Source: Dendrolimus kikuchii (taxonomy: Eukaryota > Arthropoda > Insecta > Lepidoptera > Lasiocampidae). Taken from it: a DNA stretch of 64,000 nucleotides. A program made the translations under genes and the position numbers. Every line of letters begins with the position of its first letter. Position 1 is the stretch's first letter. This document shows, piece after piece, positions 35,268 through 50,999 of this stretch. Under the pieces are notes generated by a model, which made no database searches, was not told the origin of the DNA, and was given only the letters and a program-made list of their open reading frames with translations. The DNA lies in contig CM034394.1 in NCBI GenBank assembly GCA_019925095.2, positions 8,320,272-8,384,271 on the forward strand. The letters are read 5' to 3'.

Positions 35268-35866
35268 CGGAACACAAACTACTATCAGGGCGTTCCATTA
35301 GTAGCTCACAACGCCCAAAATGCTCAGTTAGCCGTTTCACAAGGCGACCGCGGTCGTTGTGGTCGTGATGAAAACGTCAGTAATGACGTCATAATTTTCG
35401 ATCACACAACGCTCACAACGACCCATGTCAAGAGCTTGGTCGAATAGCCGTTCCACTTGGGTTTACGATTGTTACGCCAAGAAGCAAGTGGAACGGGAAA
35501 ACTCGCGGTCGTGGACGTGGTCGTTGTGAGTCCCTAGTGGAACGTAGCCTATGGATACTACGTATGTGCGGATTGCGGAACACAAACTACTATCCTGGGC
35601 GTTTCATCAGTAGCTCACAACGCCCAAAATGCTCAATTAGCTGTTCCACAAGGCGACCGCGATCGTTGTGGTCGTGGCGAAAATGTCACTAACGACGTCA
35701 TTTTTTTTGATCACACAAATCTCACAACGACCCATGTCAAGAGGTTGGTCGAATAGCCGTTCCACTTGGGTTTACGATTGTAACGCTGGCAAGTGGAACG
35801 GGTAAAATCGCGGTCGTGAACGTGGTCGTTGTGAGTCCCTAATGGAACGTAGCCTATGGATACTAC
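35268..35866. mobile_element. Two tandem copies of a palindromic TIR element
   Basis: Copy 1 (35291-35544) and copy 2 (35600-35849) each begin CGTT.CAT.AGTAGCTCACAA and end TTGTGAGTCCCTA.TGGAACG, which are inverted repeats. The flanks GCGGAACACAAACTACTATC and TAGCCTATGGATACTAC are duplicated as well, so the whole ~300-bp block was copied in tandem. Each copy has an inner hairpin (GTTCCACTTG / CAAGTGGAAC). Copy 1 contains a perfect TGACGTCA (CRE-like) site near 35384; in copy 2 it is CGACGTCA. Confidence 0.82.
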
Positions 35867-35950
35867 CACTATTCTATTCTATCTTTGTTGTTGATGGCTC
35901 CAACGCCTTTGGCATTGATATTGCTAATGTCATAGTAAAAGAGGCAGGTG

Positions 35951-36442
35951 TTAATAGACGCTAATATAGCTGGACGCGGCACCTGCCGGCGCGACGACGT
36001 GCGCGCGAAGCACATCGGTGCAGGACCGGGCGGTTTGGGCGCATCGTACGTGATGTGCCCCGTCGCTGCTGCCAAAGCCATCGTCGAGCTGGGCTACCTC
36101 GTGGTAGGCTTCACCTCGGCGAGGGTGGAGGCACTGGAAGCCAGACCGATACGTTGTTACTGGTGTTACAACGTCGGCCATGGCGCCCAAACTTGACCGG
36201 ACACGTGCCCGGACCGGACTAACTTGTGTCTCCGCTGCGGTAAGAGCGGACACAAGATGCCGGACTGCACGGCTCGGAACCCCCACTGCGCGGCGTGCGC
36301 GGCGGGGGGACTCAACGCTGCCCATCCCACGTTAGCGAGGTTCTGCCAGCCTCCCTACGTGAAGGGCAAATTCGTCCATCCGAGGACGAAACAACGTACG
36401 GGTGCATCGGGAGTACGCGCAATGGACACCTCCAATGCCTAG
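35951..36442 (+). pseudogene. R1-clade ORF1 (Gag-like) C-terminal part with a nonsense codon
   Basis: Frame reads GPGGLGASYVMCPVAAAKAI, then RCYWCYNVGHGAQT followed by TGA (36194-36196) exactly where the last Cys of the first CCHC knuckle is due, then CLRCGKSGHKMPDC and a third knuckle-like HCAAC. Ends TAG at 36440-36442. The product would bind element RNA. The N-terminal part is missing. Confidence 0.85.
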
Positions 36443-39400
36443 TACGCCCGTAACAGCACTATTTCAGGCGAACGTAAACCACTCCCCCACCGCTCAGGAC
36501 TTGTGCCTGCAGGCGATGGCGGAGTGGCAAGCGAACTTGGCCGTAATAAGCGAACCTTATTACGTGCCGCCTTGCGGCAATTGGGTGGGCGACCTCGACG
36601 ACGTGGTAGCGGTGGTGGCCAGAGCCGGATCTGGCACACCGCTTATATGTCTCGAAAGAGGAAAGGGCTATGCGGTGGCGGAGAGCGGGAGTATCGTCGT
36701 CATAGGCGTTTACTTTTCGCGCAACCGCCCCCTGGCGGAGTTCGAGCTTCGCTTGGACGCCATCAGGGCTGCCATAGGCAGACTGTCGCCTAAAACGATT
36801 TTCGTGATGGGCGACTTTAACGCAAAGCACTGCTCCTGGGGAAATGCGTTCACGGAACCTAGGAGCCGGACGGTTGAGGAATGGGCTCTTCAATCCGGCC
36901 TGACCATATTGAACCAGGGATCGGTCCAGACCTGCGTGCGCGCGCGGGGTGGATCGGTCATCGACCTGTCATTCGCCACTCATGCGGCCGCCCGCAGAGT
37001 TGTCGGATGGAGGGTGCTGGAGGAGGTGGAGTCGCTCTCTGATCATCGGTACATCAGATTTGAGCTTACCCCCTCCTCCGGTCCGAGCCCTGTTCATCGC
37101 CCCCCTCTCCTCCCGCGTTGGGCCCTTACCAAGCTCGATCCGGAGCAGGCCGAGGAGTGGGCACTCACGGAAAGCTGGGCCTACCCAGCCGAATTTGCGA
37201 ACCTGGAGTCGCAGGCAGAGCACATGCGCAAGACCCTGACGAGGGTTTGCGACGCGGCGATGCCTCGCGTCTCCAAGCGGCAGCCTCCGTGCAAGCAGGT
37301 CCACTGGTGGACCGAGGAGCTGGGCGAGATGCGAAAGGCAATTCGCATCATCAGCCACAGACTCAAACGCTGCAGGGCGCGCCGTCCTCCGGACTACGTC
37401 GCGGAAAATGGACTCGTGGGCGAGTTTAGGGAGGCCAGAAAGGCCCTTTCGATTGCAATATTGCAAGCGAAAGCCCGGGCTCGGGCCGAGCTCCTCGAGA
37501 CGCTCGATCGGGACCCTTGGGGGCGTCCGTACCGTGGGGCCCGCAACACGTTGCGGCCTTGCACATCCACGGTCACGGAAACGCTCGAACCCGAGGTGCT
37601 CCGGTCGGTTATCGATGGGCTCTTCCCGGATCCGGGAAACTTCACTCCCCCCAGTATGGGTCCACCCGTTCCCGACACCCCCACGGACGAGGAGCCTCAC
37701 TCCATCTCCGAGGGGGAACTAGATGTTGCCCTGGACCGGCTCCGGGGCAGGAAGACGGCACCGGGACCCGACGGGGTTCCAGGTCGACTCCTCTTCCTGG
37801 CCGCTAAACACCTACGCGGCCAGCTGCGGGAACTGTTCGAAGCCTGTATTCGCGCAGGTCGGTTCCCGTCGCAATGGAAGGAGGGGCGTTTGTGCCTGAT
37901 TCCCAAGGGAGGTCGGCCTCCCAACGATCCGTCCGCCTTCAGGCCCATAGTGCTGCTGAACGAGGTCGCTAAGGTCTTCGAAAAGATCTTGGCGGAGCGG
38001 CTCGTGAAGCATCTCGACGCTGTGGAGCCAGGGCTTTCAGAAACGCAGTTCGGGTTTCGGCGGAGGCGCTCCACGATGGACGCCTTCGAGACACTGCGAA
38101 CGTTGACGGACGAAGCCGTCCAAGCGAAGGATGTCGTTCTTGCGGTGTCGCTAGACATAGCGAACGCCTTTAACAGCCTCCCTCATGAGACGATCAGGGA
38201 GGGGCTCCGCGCGCATGGAGTCCCCTCGTACCTCACGAGGCTGTTGGGCGCGTACCTGCAGGATCGACATATCCTTTGGGAGGGCGGTGAGTCCGGCAAT
38301 CCCGTGTTAGGTCGGCGACGCGTCGCGTGCGGCGTTCCACAGGGGTCGGTCCTCGGGCCGATTCTTTGGAACGTAGGTTATGACTGGATCCTTCGGGTTC
38401 CGGTCCTGCCCGGGGTAGGGCTGATCTGCTTTGCGGACGACACCCTACTCACGGCACGCGCTGCGTCATTTGCGGAATCCGTGGACGTCGCCAACGCCGG
38501 GTTGGCGATTGTCGTAGATCGAATAGCTAGGCTGGGCTTGAGGGTCTCCCCCGCGAAAACGGAGGCCGTCATGTTCCATAGGAAATTTCGCAATCCCCCC
38601 GCGGACTTGACCGTTTCGGTCCAAGGGGTGGCGATTAGAGTAGGGCCCCAGATGAAATATCTGGGGCTAGTTCTCGATGGGAAATGGCTGTTCAAAGCGC
38701 ACTTTGAGCAGCTAGTTCCCAAACTCGTCAAATCCGCGGGCGCACTCTCGAGGCTGCTTCCCAACGTGAGGGGCCCGGGGGTGCGACGCGGAAACTTTAC
38801 TCTGGCATCCTGAGGAGTATGGCGCTGTACGGTGCACCCGTCTGGTCCACTGCACTTCACCGCCACAACAGAACCCTGCTGCACCGGGCGCAGCGGGTTC
38901 TGGCCGTGAGGACCATACGGGGGTATCGCACAGTGTCGCGGACGGCGGCCACCCTCCTGGCAGGCGATCCGCCCTGGCATCTCCAGGCGAACGTCCTGGC
39001 AGAGGTGCGTCGCACCCGGCAGGATGCCCTAGCTAGAGGCCTGACCTTCTGTCAGGTCGAAATCGAGGCGATCAGGAAGCGGGAAACCGCCTCCATGATC
39101 GCCGTCTGGTCTCAAGAGCTCGACAACCCTGCGGCCTATGGCGGCTACACGGTGGATGCAATCAGGCCACAGCTGACGGAATGGGTCAACCGCACCAGCG
39201 GCACCCTGACTTTCAGGACGACACAGATACTTACCGGACACGGATGTTTCGATAAATATCTGTGTCGCATTGTGGGCTGCTTGCCTTCCCCGGACTGCCG
39301 CCAGTGCGGCGCGCCCGACACGGCGTTACACACGCTTGTCGAGTGCGCCGCATGGGCGCCGCAGCGTTTCGAACTTGAGACGCACGTAGGTCCAGTCGAC

Positions 39401-39610
39401 TCGCTCTGCGACTTGGTCAAGGCCATGCTGCAGAGCAGCGACAATTGGGGGGCTGCGGTTACTTTTTGCGAGACAGTAATGTCACTCAAGGAGGCCGCAG
39501 AACGAGACAGGGAGAGAAGTCCTGCAGCGCGTGCCAATGCGTCTTCTCGAGGTCGCCGGCCTTCAGCTGGCACCCGGAGAGGCAGGTACGCGCATTACTT
39601 TCCTCCCTGA
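36402..39610 (+). pseudogene. R1-clade ORF2 (endonuclease - reverse transcriptase), one frameshift
   Basis: The first part, 36402-38813, is open for 803 codons. APE endonuclease: QANVNHSPTAQDL, ISEPYYVP, MGDFNAKHCSWG, SDHRYIRFEL. Reverse transcriptase: LDIANAFNSLPHE, GVPQGSVLGPI, and the catalytic FADDTLL at about residue 677 (FADD in place of YADD). At about 38780-38790 one base is lost and the frame moves; the second part is open from 38819 to TGA 39610 (263 codons) with a C-terminal knuckle CRQCGAPDTALHTLVEC. A single indel therefore separates this copy from an open ORF2, which suggests a fairly young insertion. Confidence 0.88.
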
Positions 39611-40018
39611 GTTAGGTTCCGTTTACCGCGGGGGGCCTTTAGCTTGCTAGGAGAGCAAAGGACCTTCTACCCCCGCACAACGAAGTGGGGTGTGTTCTCC
39701 CAGGGCACACTCCAGGCACTTTATTGCGCTGGATCGGCTGGGCGTAACTATGTTCTAAATCTCAGCCTTTCCAACACATACAAAGCGCAGGGTCGTCAGG
39801 GAGGAGGGGGTTTTTAGTGGGTATTGGGGTTGCTCGCTCGTGTAGCAACGCTCGGAGTCTTCCACACTATTCTGTGACGTCGATCGCGGACGGAGCGCTG
39901 CCAAGAGCATACTATTGCTGCAGTGTTATCGCCCCCGACCGACGCGTGTCGTTCCCCTAGCAACGACCCAGTTTGTGCGTAAATCGGTTAAGCATTTTCC
40001 CTCGCCTCAAAAAAAAAA

Positions 40019-40484
40019 CGGTTGAACAATGGGTGTAGCTTTGCTGCCACTCTTTGCAAAAGTTTAGCCCCAGTAATTAACAGAAACAGAAGAAAAGAAA
40101 TAAATATAAACACTAAAACTGTTTTTTAATTTAGTAAACAAGTTTTGAATTAGTTATTATAATTTTAAAGTTCATAAAATAATAAACCACAGTACTGTCA
40201 CTTTTTTTACTTTACGACGATAATAGGCATAAGAAAGAAAAAAATGTTATCAATTTGATATGTCAATAATATCGATTTTGAAATATTTAAATCATTCAAT
40301 ATGTCAATAATATCGATTTTTAAATACGAAAATTGTTTTTTTTTTGCTTATATATTGCGAGTTTGAATTAGTAGTATGTTTTTAAATAATTTATTTTTAT
40401 TAAAAAAGTTGATGTATAATTTGCTATTCTCTATTTGCCGCCTTTTTATTCCATTTCTCTTTTAGTTATATGAATGTACTTTGT
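40019..40484. other. AT-rich spacer between the two LINEs
   Basis: No gene. Contains a direct repeat with period about 43 bp: ATATGTCAATAATATCGATT occurs near 40258 and again near 40300. Ends in AATGTACTTTGT, the left target duplication of the next LINE. Confidence 0.55.
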
Positions 40485-43167
40485 TGGGGTCATGTCAGAA
40501 GCGTGCTCGTCGCGATCCCCGCTGGCCCAGAGGGCCACAATTCTGACCGGAATTCACACTAGTGCAGGAAATGATTGATATAATGCATGAGAGAAGCCTG
40601 GATGCCCTATGTCTGACAGAGACAAAGCGGAAGGGGTGCAGCGTCGATGACCTCCCCGGTGGCATGCTTGCTCTGTGGTCCGGCGTGGACCTGGACGAGC
40701 GTGCAAGTGGGGGGGTAGGCGTCGTACTCTCATCCCGCTTTGTGTCTGGAGTAAAAGACTATTGTCTGGTGAACCCGAGACTTCTCTGGGTACGTCTAAA
40801 ACTGGGGATCACGCGAGTTTTTCTGGTCGCAGCTTATGCTCCCGTAAGCTCAGCGGATCCCCAAGAACTCGAGAAGTTTTGGGAGTCTGTGAGAGAAATT
40901 CTGGATTTGGCTGAAGGGAACGAAAGATTAATTATGTGTGGTGATCTTAATGGCTGGGTGGGGACCAAACGAGACGGCCTTGAGGCTGTCCTTGGACCCT
41001 ATGGTGACAAGAGAGTGAATGATGCTGGTAGGCCAATCATAGACGTATGCATGGAAAGAAACTTGCTTGTGTCGAACACCTTATTCCATCATAAGGATAT
41101 TCACATGTATACATGGGGAATGAATGATCAGAAAAGTATGATTGATCTGATTTTAATAGATAGTCGCCTCCGAAACACAATAATGGATACAAGAGCCTAC
41201 AGAGGCCCCACTCTTGAAACGGACCACTACCTGGTGATAAGCCGGTTTGTGGGCCTTTTCAAGAAGTGGAGACACTGGCGAGTGCGTACCAATTTCGGGG
41301 AGCTTGAAAGAATAAAGTGTGAAAAATTGGAAGATGTTAGTGTAAGGAGTATGTATGCGCGCCTAGTCGAAGAAAGGCTTGCAAAAGCGGACTTCTCCGA
41401 CTTAGATGTGGATAATGACTGGGATAGTATGAAAGAAAGTATAGTGGAAAGCGCAAAAGAAGCATGTGGATGCGCAAAGAGGCACATAACAACGAAAGGT
41501 GATGAATGGTGGGACGCGGATGTTAAATCCAGCGTAGAGAGAAAGAGAAAAGCCTGGCTGGATTATGTTGCTTCTTTGCAACAGAATGACAGTATGAAAG
41601 AGATGAAGAAAGAAATTTATCGCCTCTGCAAGAATGAAACCAAAGCTTTAGTGAAAGAGAAGCGCGAAAGAATAAAATTGAAAGAAGAAGAGAAGCTGAC
41701 GGAGAACTTCGAGGCGAATACCAAACTCTTTTGGAGAGAGGTTAAGAAGTCTCGGGGTTGTTCGTCAGCTTCCAGAATGGAAAGAATAAAATCTAAAGCT
41801 GGGGACGTTCTTGCTCACCCACAAGAGGTGTTAGCGCGATGGAGTGAATATTTTAGAGAAATGTATGATAATATCCCGGATGCTGGCACCACGACTGAGT
41901 CTGTGACCGACTCCGAGGAGTCAGCATCCGAGATCACTTTGGAAGAGATCGAATGGTCGATAAGAAGTCTGAAAAATGGAAAGGCAGGAGGAATCGATAG
42001 TGTGTCTGCTGAGATGATCAAATATGGTGGAACCTGCGTCCGGGACGCTTTCCTGTCCTTATGCAATTTGTGCTGGAGGACGGGAAAGGTTCCCAAGGAC
42101 TGGAGGCGCGCTGTCATCGTGCCCTTGTATAAAGGCAAGGGGTCACGTATGGAGTGCGCCAGCTACAGGGCCATCAGTTTGATCAGCACAGCATCTAAAG
42201 TGTATACGAAGATTATTGAAAAGAGAATGAGAGTGGTATCCGATGGATTATTGTGGGATGCACAAGGTGGCTTCAGAAATGGAAGGGGATGTATGGATCA
42301 AGTTTTCTCTCTCCGCAATATCGTAGAGAAGCAGCTGGCTATGGGCCGGAAGGTTTTCTGCGGTTTTGTGGATCTAGAGAAAGCATTTGACAGGGTTGTG
42401 CGGAAGGACCTCTGGGACATATTGCCCAGATATGGGATTGATGGCCAACTGATGCGTGCTGTGCAGTCCACTTACGAGGACTGTATGGCATGCGTGCGGC
42501 TGGATGGCAGCCTGTCGCCCTGGTTTGACGTCAATATTGGCGTCCGACAGGGCTGCGTGCTGTCGGCTTTGCTGTTCATCCTATACCTGGACGATTGTCT
42601 CCAGAGAATAAGATTGATGGATGTTGGGGTGCGGATGAGTGACCTAGTTGTAAGGTATACAACGCGGTGCTGGTACCTACGCTCACGTATGGAAGCGAGA
42701 GTTGGGTATGGAAGAAAGAGCATGAAAGTAGAGTAAACGCGGTCGAGATGCGAGCACTGCGCAAAATCTGCGGAGTGACGCTTGCGGACCGCGTTCGTAA
42801 TACCGAAGTAAGAAAGAGAGTTGGTCTGAAAGAGAGTGTCGGGGTGAAGGTAAGGAAAGGAATGCTCCGGTGGTTCGGGCATGTGGAAAGAATGCATGAT
42901 GAAAGAATGAATAAACAGATATACAATGCAAAAGTGGATGGATCCAGAAGTCGTGGAAGGCCACGACACACCTTCCATGATCAAATTGATCGTGTACTAG
43001 CAGAAGGTGATGTCAGGAGCCTTAAGAACAGACGAGCGTGCATGACAAGAGTTATGAATGTCAAAGAAGCAAGTGAGGTATGTAAGAATAAGCCTAAATG
43101 GCGCTCTGTTGTTCGTGCCTACCCCGCAAGGGAACTGGCGTGAAGTTATGTATGTATGTATGTATGT
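40485..43167 (+). mobile_element. RTE-like (APE-type) LINE with 12-bp target duplications and internal deletion
   Basis: Flanked by AATGTACTTTGT at 40473-40484 and 43168-43179. One continuous open frame holds endonuclease and reverse transcriptase, and the 3' end is a (TATG)n microsatellite tail, not poly(A), as in RTE-type elements. Three short tails of the same family lie at 16658, 20136 and 63089. Clade assignment is by general resemblance only. Confidence 0.85.
40562..43143 (+). pseudogene. RTE-like LINE polyprotein lacking the reverse transcriptase active-site box
   Basis: 40562-42736 is open for 724 codons: endonuclease (LCLTETKRKG, MCGDLNGWVG, ETDHYLVISR) and the first half of the reverse transcriptase (KNGKAGGIDSVSAEMI, GFVDLEKAFDR, GVRQGCVLSALLFILYLDD). 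After DLVVR (about 42655) the expected YADD-containing block is gone and the sequence jumps, in a new frame, to LVPTLTYGSESWVW and LRWFGHVERMHDER, ending TGA at 43141-43143. By comparison with related elements roughly 0.4 kb seems deleted (inference). The first 25-40 residues of the endonuclease also seem missing. Confidence 0.85.
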
Positions 43168-43179
43168 AATGTACTTTGT

Positions 43180-44896
43180 GTTTTGTTGTGGATTTTTCGA
43201 GGACTTGCGTTATTTCGGTTATATTGATTATTTTTATGTTGACTGACTTTTTCACTGGACTTCGATTGCATTGCTTAACTTTGGATTTTGGCGAAATCCT
43301 CTATCTGAACTTTTGGGTGTGATATAGATAAACGGGAGGTAAACTACTGGTAATTTGAGTTAGGGGTATCCTTACAGTTTATTTATAGCCACTAAGATTG
43401 TGAGGGGTGATCGAAAGTCGCGACAAGTGACTAAAACGGTTAGTTGGTTAGGTTGGGTTAGTCTTTAGACCAAAGCGCACGAGTCGAGCGAGCGAAGCAA
43501 GCGTGCCGCGGTAGTGACCGGCGAGTGCCAGTCGGTTGTGGCACCATTTATTCATTGATAACTATTTAAATGATGGTTACAAATCGGTTGTGACATTTGC
43601 TGACCGCTGTCGTGGCACATTCGCATTGCTCGCTCGGCTTGTGGGCTTTAGTCTGCGTTTTTAGACTGTTTTAAATGTTTTTTACATTGACCACTACCTT
43701 ACATCTGCAATTCTCGTCTTTAGACATAAGAAATAAATATGCGATTTTGAATAAAATTAGTAAAGTTATGATTAAAAAAAAATGATATCTCAAAAACTAC
43801 ATGTCTCTTAGACATGGGGGTTGCAGAAGGGAGAATTACTCCTCCCCCCTTCCCCCTCCGCTCCCCCAATACTTAAAATTCAGTGACTACTATGTAAAAT
43901 TTACCCGATTTACAAAAACATTAATATCTCAGGAACTATACATATTCGTCCGTAGACGGGGAATCCTAGGTTTCTCTGTCTACGTATTTGTCACATAGGA
44001 GTTGCAGAAGGGGAAAGTTTTCCTCCCCCCCTTCCCCCTTTCATTACTTATAACCCGGGCTTATATGAAAATCACACCCCAGACCCCATTGTTTGATATT
44101 ATACGTAATTTTCCATATCATTTGGTAGCGTAGAATTATAAATAGGGCTGATAAACACTTCAAACATCAAAATGAACTTCACAAAAATGTAGCCACTTTC
44201 TCCTTATTCGTTTACCCCTTAGGCACGTAAAAAAATAGTTTCTGTGGTGTTTTTATCGTTGTACTGATACAGGGCTTGTAATAATTAGTATCCATCTTTT
44301 AATATTTATTTCTAACCAAATCGATGTTTGTTTTGCACACCGTGACGTGATGCGAGACACCACGACAGCTTGACGTATTTTTGTGACGAAATGTCAAAAT
44401 ATTTATAAAATTTCTAAATAAAATATGTTCATGTTATTTTTTTCTGAAATATTAATATTTTGGCTAAAATAGACCATAAGGCATAATATAAACCTGTTTC
44501 TCAAAAATTGACAACTAGCGAATTGAAAAGCCATTTACCATGACTCTGGTTGAATGCACAAACCGTGCCAAGCCATTATTGAACAAAGAAGAAGAATAAA
44601 GGAGATATGCTGTGCAGTTTTATTTTCTAAAAATGTGTAAAATTACTCTAAAACGAACAATAGTTGTAGGATATTGATAGTTTTGGAGTAATAATTATGT
44701 GTTTTCTGAGAAATGTGAACTGTAAAGTCAAATGTGGCCTTTTGAGTTGTCACAAAAACTCCGTTGAAAGGCACTAGCTGATAACATATAGTTCAGCTGT
44801 GCTGCACATAGGTTTGAAAATGATGAAACTACATTGAATCTAAGATCTGGCTTAAAGCCTAGCTGCCAAGCCATAAAATCCAAAAAAAAAATGACA
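43180..44896. other. Intergenic DNA with repeated blocks
   Basis: No gene. 43798-44060 has two copies of a block with GTTGCAGAAGG.GA and CTCCCCC.TTCCCCCT; a third lies at about 46380-46520 in PDE6D intron 1. A TTTAGTCT / TTTAGACCAAAGC pair near 43430-43660 also recurs near 46245-46310. Confidence 0.45.
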
Positions 44897-44965
44897 ATAC
44901 CAATCAAGAAGCTTACACACAAGTGTAGTAGCAGTAGTGTGTGTGTAAGCTTCTTGATACCAATC
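44897..44965. repeat. Small palindromic insert flanked by 9-bp direct repeats
   Basis: ATACCAATC occurs at 44897-44905 and 44957-44965. Between them AAGAAGCTTACACAC and GTGTGTAAGCTTCTT form a perfect inverted repeat around a short loop. Confidence 0.85.
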
Positions 44966-44981
44966 TAGCACTAAAATGTAT

Positions 44982-45510
44982 GCGGAAAACCGCCTCCATG
45001 CTCGCCATCTGGTTTCAAAAGTTGGAAAACCCTGCGGCCGGCGGCTACACGCTAGAGGCAATCAGGCCGCAGCTGATGGAATGGGTCGCCCGCGAAAGCG
45101 GAACCCTGACCTTCAGGATGACACAGATACTTAACGGACACGGGTGTTTCGATAAGTATCTGTGTCGCATTGTGTGCTTCTTGCGTTCCCCGGAATGCCG
45201 CCAGTGCGGCGCACCCGACACGGCGTTTCACACGCTAGTCGAGTACGCGGCATGGGCGCCGCAGCGTTTCGAACTCGAGACACAAGTAGGAGCGATCGAC
45301 TCGCTCTGCAGTCTGATGAAAGCCATTCTGCATAGCAGCGATACCTGGGGGGCTGCAGTTACTTTTTGTGAGTCGGTAATGTCTCTCAAAGAGGCCGCCG
45401 AACGAGATAGGGAGAGGAGTACTATTGCGCGTACTAATGCGACTCCACGCGGACGCCGGTGGTTGGCTGGCATCCGGAGACGCAGGTATGCGCATGACTT
45501 CCCATCCTGA
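44982..45510 (+). pseudogene. R1-clade ORF2 C-terminal fragment
   Basis: Open frame with RKTASMLAIWFQKLENPAAG, GTLTFRMTQILNGHGCFDKY and a CRQCGAPDTAFHTLVEY knuckle in which the last Cys is Tyr; ends RRYAHDFPS. No start of its own; dead on arrival by 5' truncation. Confidence 0.88.
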
Positions 45511-45880
45511 ATAATACTGCTTCGGGGGGCCTTTAGCTATCAAGGGAGCAAAGGATTCATCACCCCCGCTGACGAAGTGAATGTGTTCTGATTCTCGCGG
45601 CACATTCAGGCACTTTTTGCGCTGGATCGGACTGGGCATAACTACATTCTAAGTCTCAGCCTTTCCTACATAAAAAGTGCGGGGCACATGGGAGGAGGGT
45701 GGTTTTAATGGGTAGTGGTTGTTGCCCGTGCAATTTCTCTAAGTCTCCACACAAGCTGGTTTGATTATTCTTCGGATTGCCCCTTATCAAAGGGGAAAGC
45801 CTTCATGATCAACTATGGTCTAATCCCTTGCAAAGGACCCAGTATTGTGCGTAAATAGCATTTCCCCCGCCTTAAAAAAA
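44982..45880 (+). mobile_element. 5'-truncated R1-clade LINE fragment with 15-bp target duplication
   Basis: Corresponds to the last ~0.9 kb of the element at 35950-40018: the ORF2 C-terminus (TGA at 45508-45510), 3' UTR (GGGGGGCCTTTAGCT, GCGCTGGATCGGACTGGGCA) and an A run at 45874-45880. AGCACTAAAATGTAT at 44967-44981 and 45881-45895 is the target duplication. It ends about 185 bp upstream of the PDE6D ATG. Confidence 0.92.
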
Positions 45881-45895
45881 AGCACTAAAATGTAT

Positions 45896-46080
45896 ATTGA
45901 CATTTGACAATAACCCTTTTCGGAACTTCGGACATTTTTTTGACACGTGTTGTGCAATTTATACGTATTATTTCAAATTATTTGTTTAAGATATTGTTTT
46001 ATGTATTTGCGTATTAATATTTATTACATTAAGAAAAACTTGAATATACCATTTTCGGATTTGTTATTCATCAAGACATC
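45896..46080 (+). promoter_or_regulatory. PDE6D proximal upstream region with an E-box
   Basis: Only this stretch separates the PDE6D ATG from the R1-clade fragment. It holds a CACGTG E-box at 45944-45949. No clear TATA box; the transcription start is not visible from sequence alone. Confidence 0.4.

Positions 46081-50999
<4,919 letters not shown>

Larger units (their letters stand above)
35950..40018 (+). mobile_element. R1-clade non-LTR retrotransposon, 5' truncated, nearly full ORF2
   Basis: GC-rich block in AT-rich DNA. Contains the end of ORF1 with CCHC knuckles, an overlapping ORF2 (APE endonuclease, reverse transcriptase, C-terminal CCHC), a 3' UTR of about 400 bp and a poly(A) at 40009-40018. 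ORF2 starting inside the end of ORF1 in another frame is typical of the R1 clade. Both frames are damaged. The left boundary is approximate, and no target duplication was found. Confidence 0.88.

Noticed and set aside
36440..39580. Long minus-strand and alternate-frame open frames in the GC-rich block
   Set aside because: They are antisense or out-of-frame readings of the R1-clade ORF2, kept open by high GC content.
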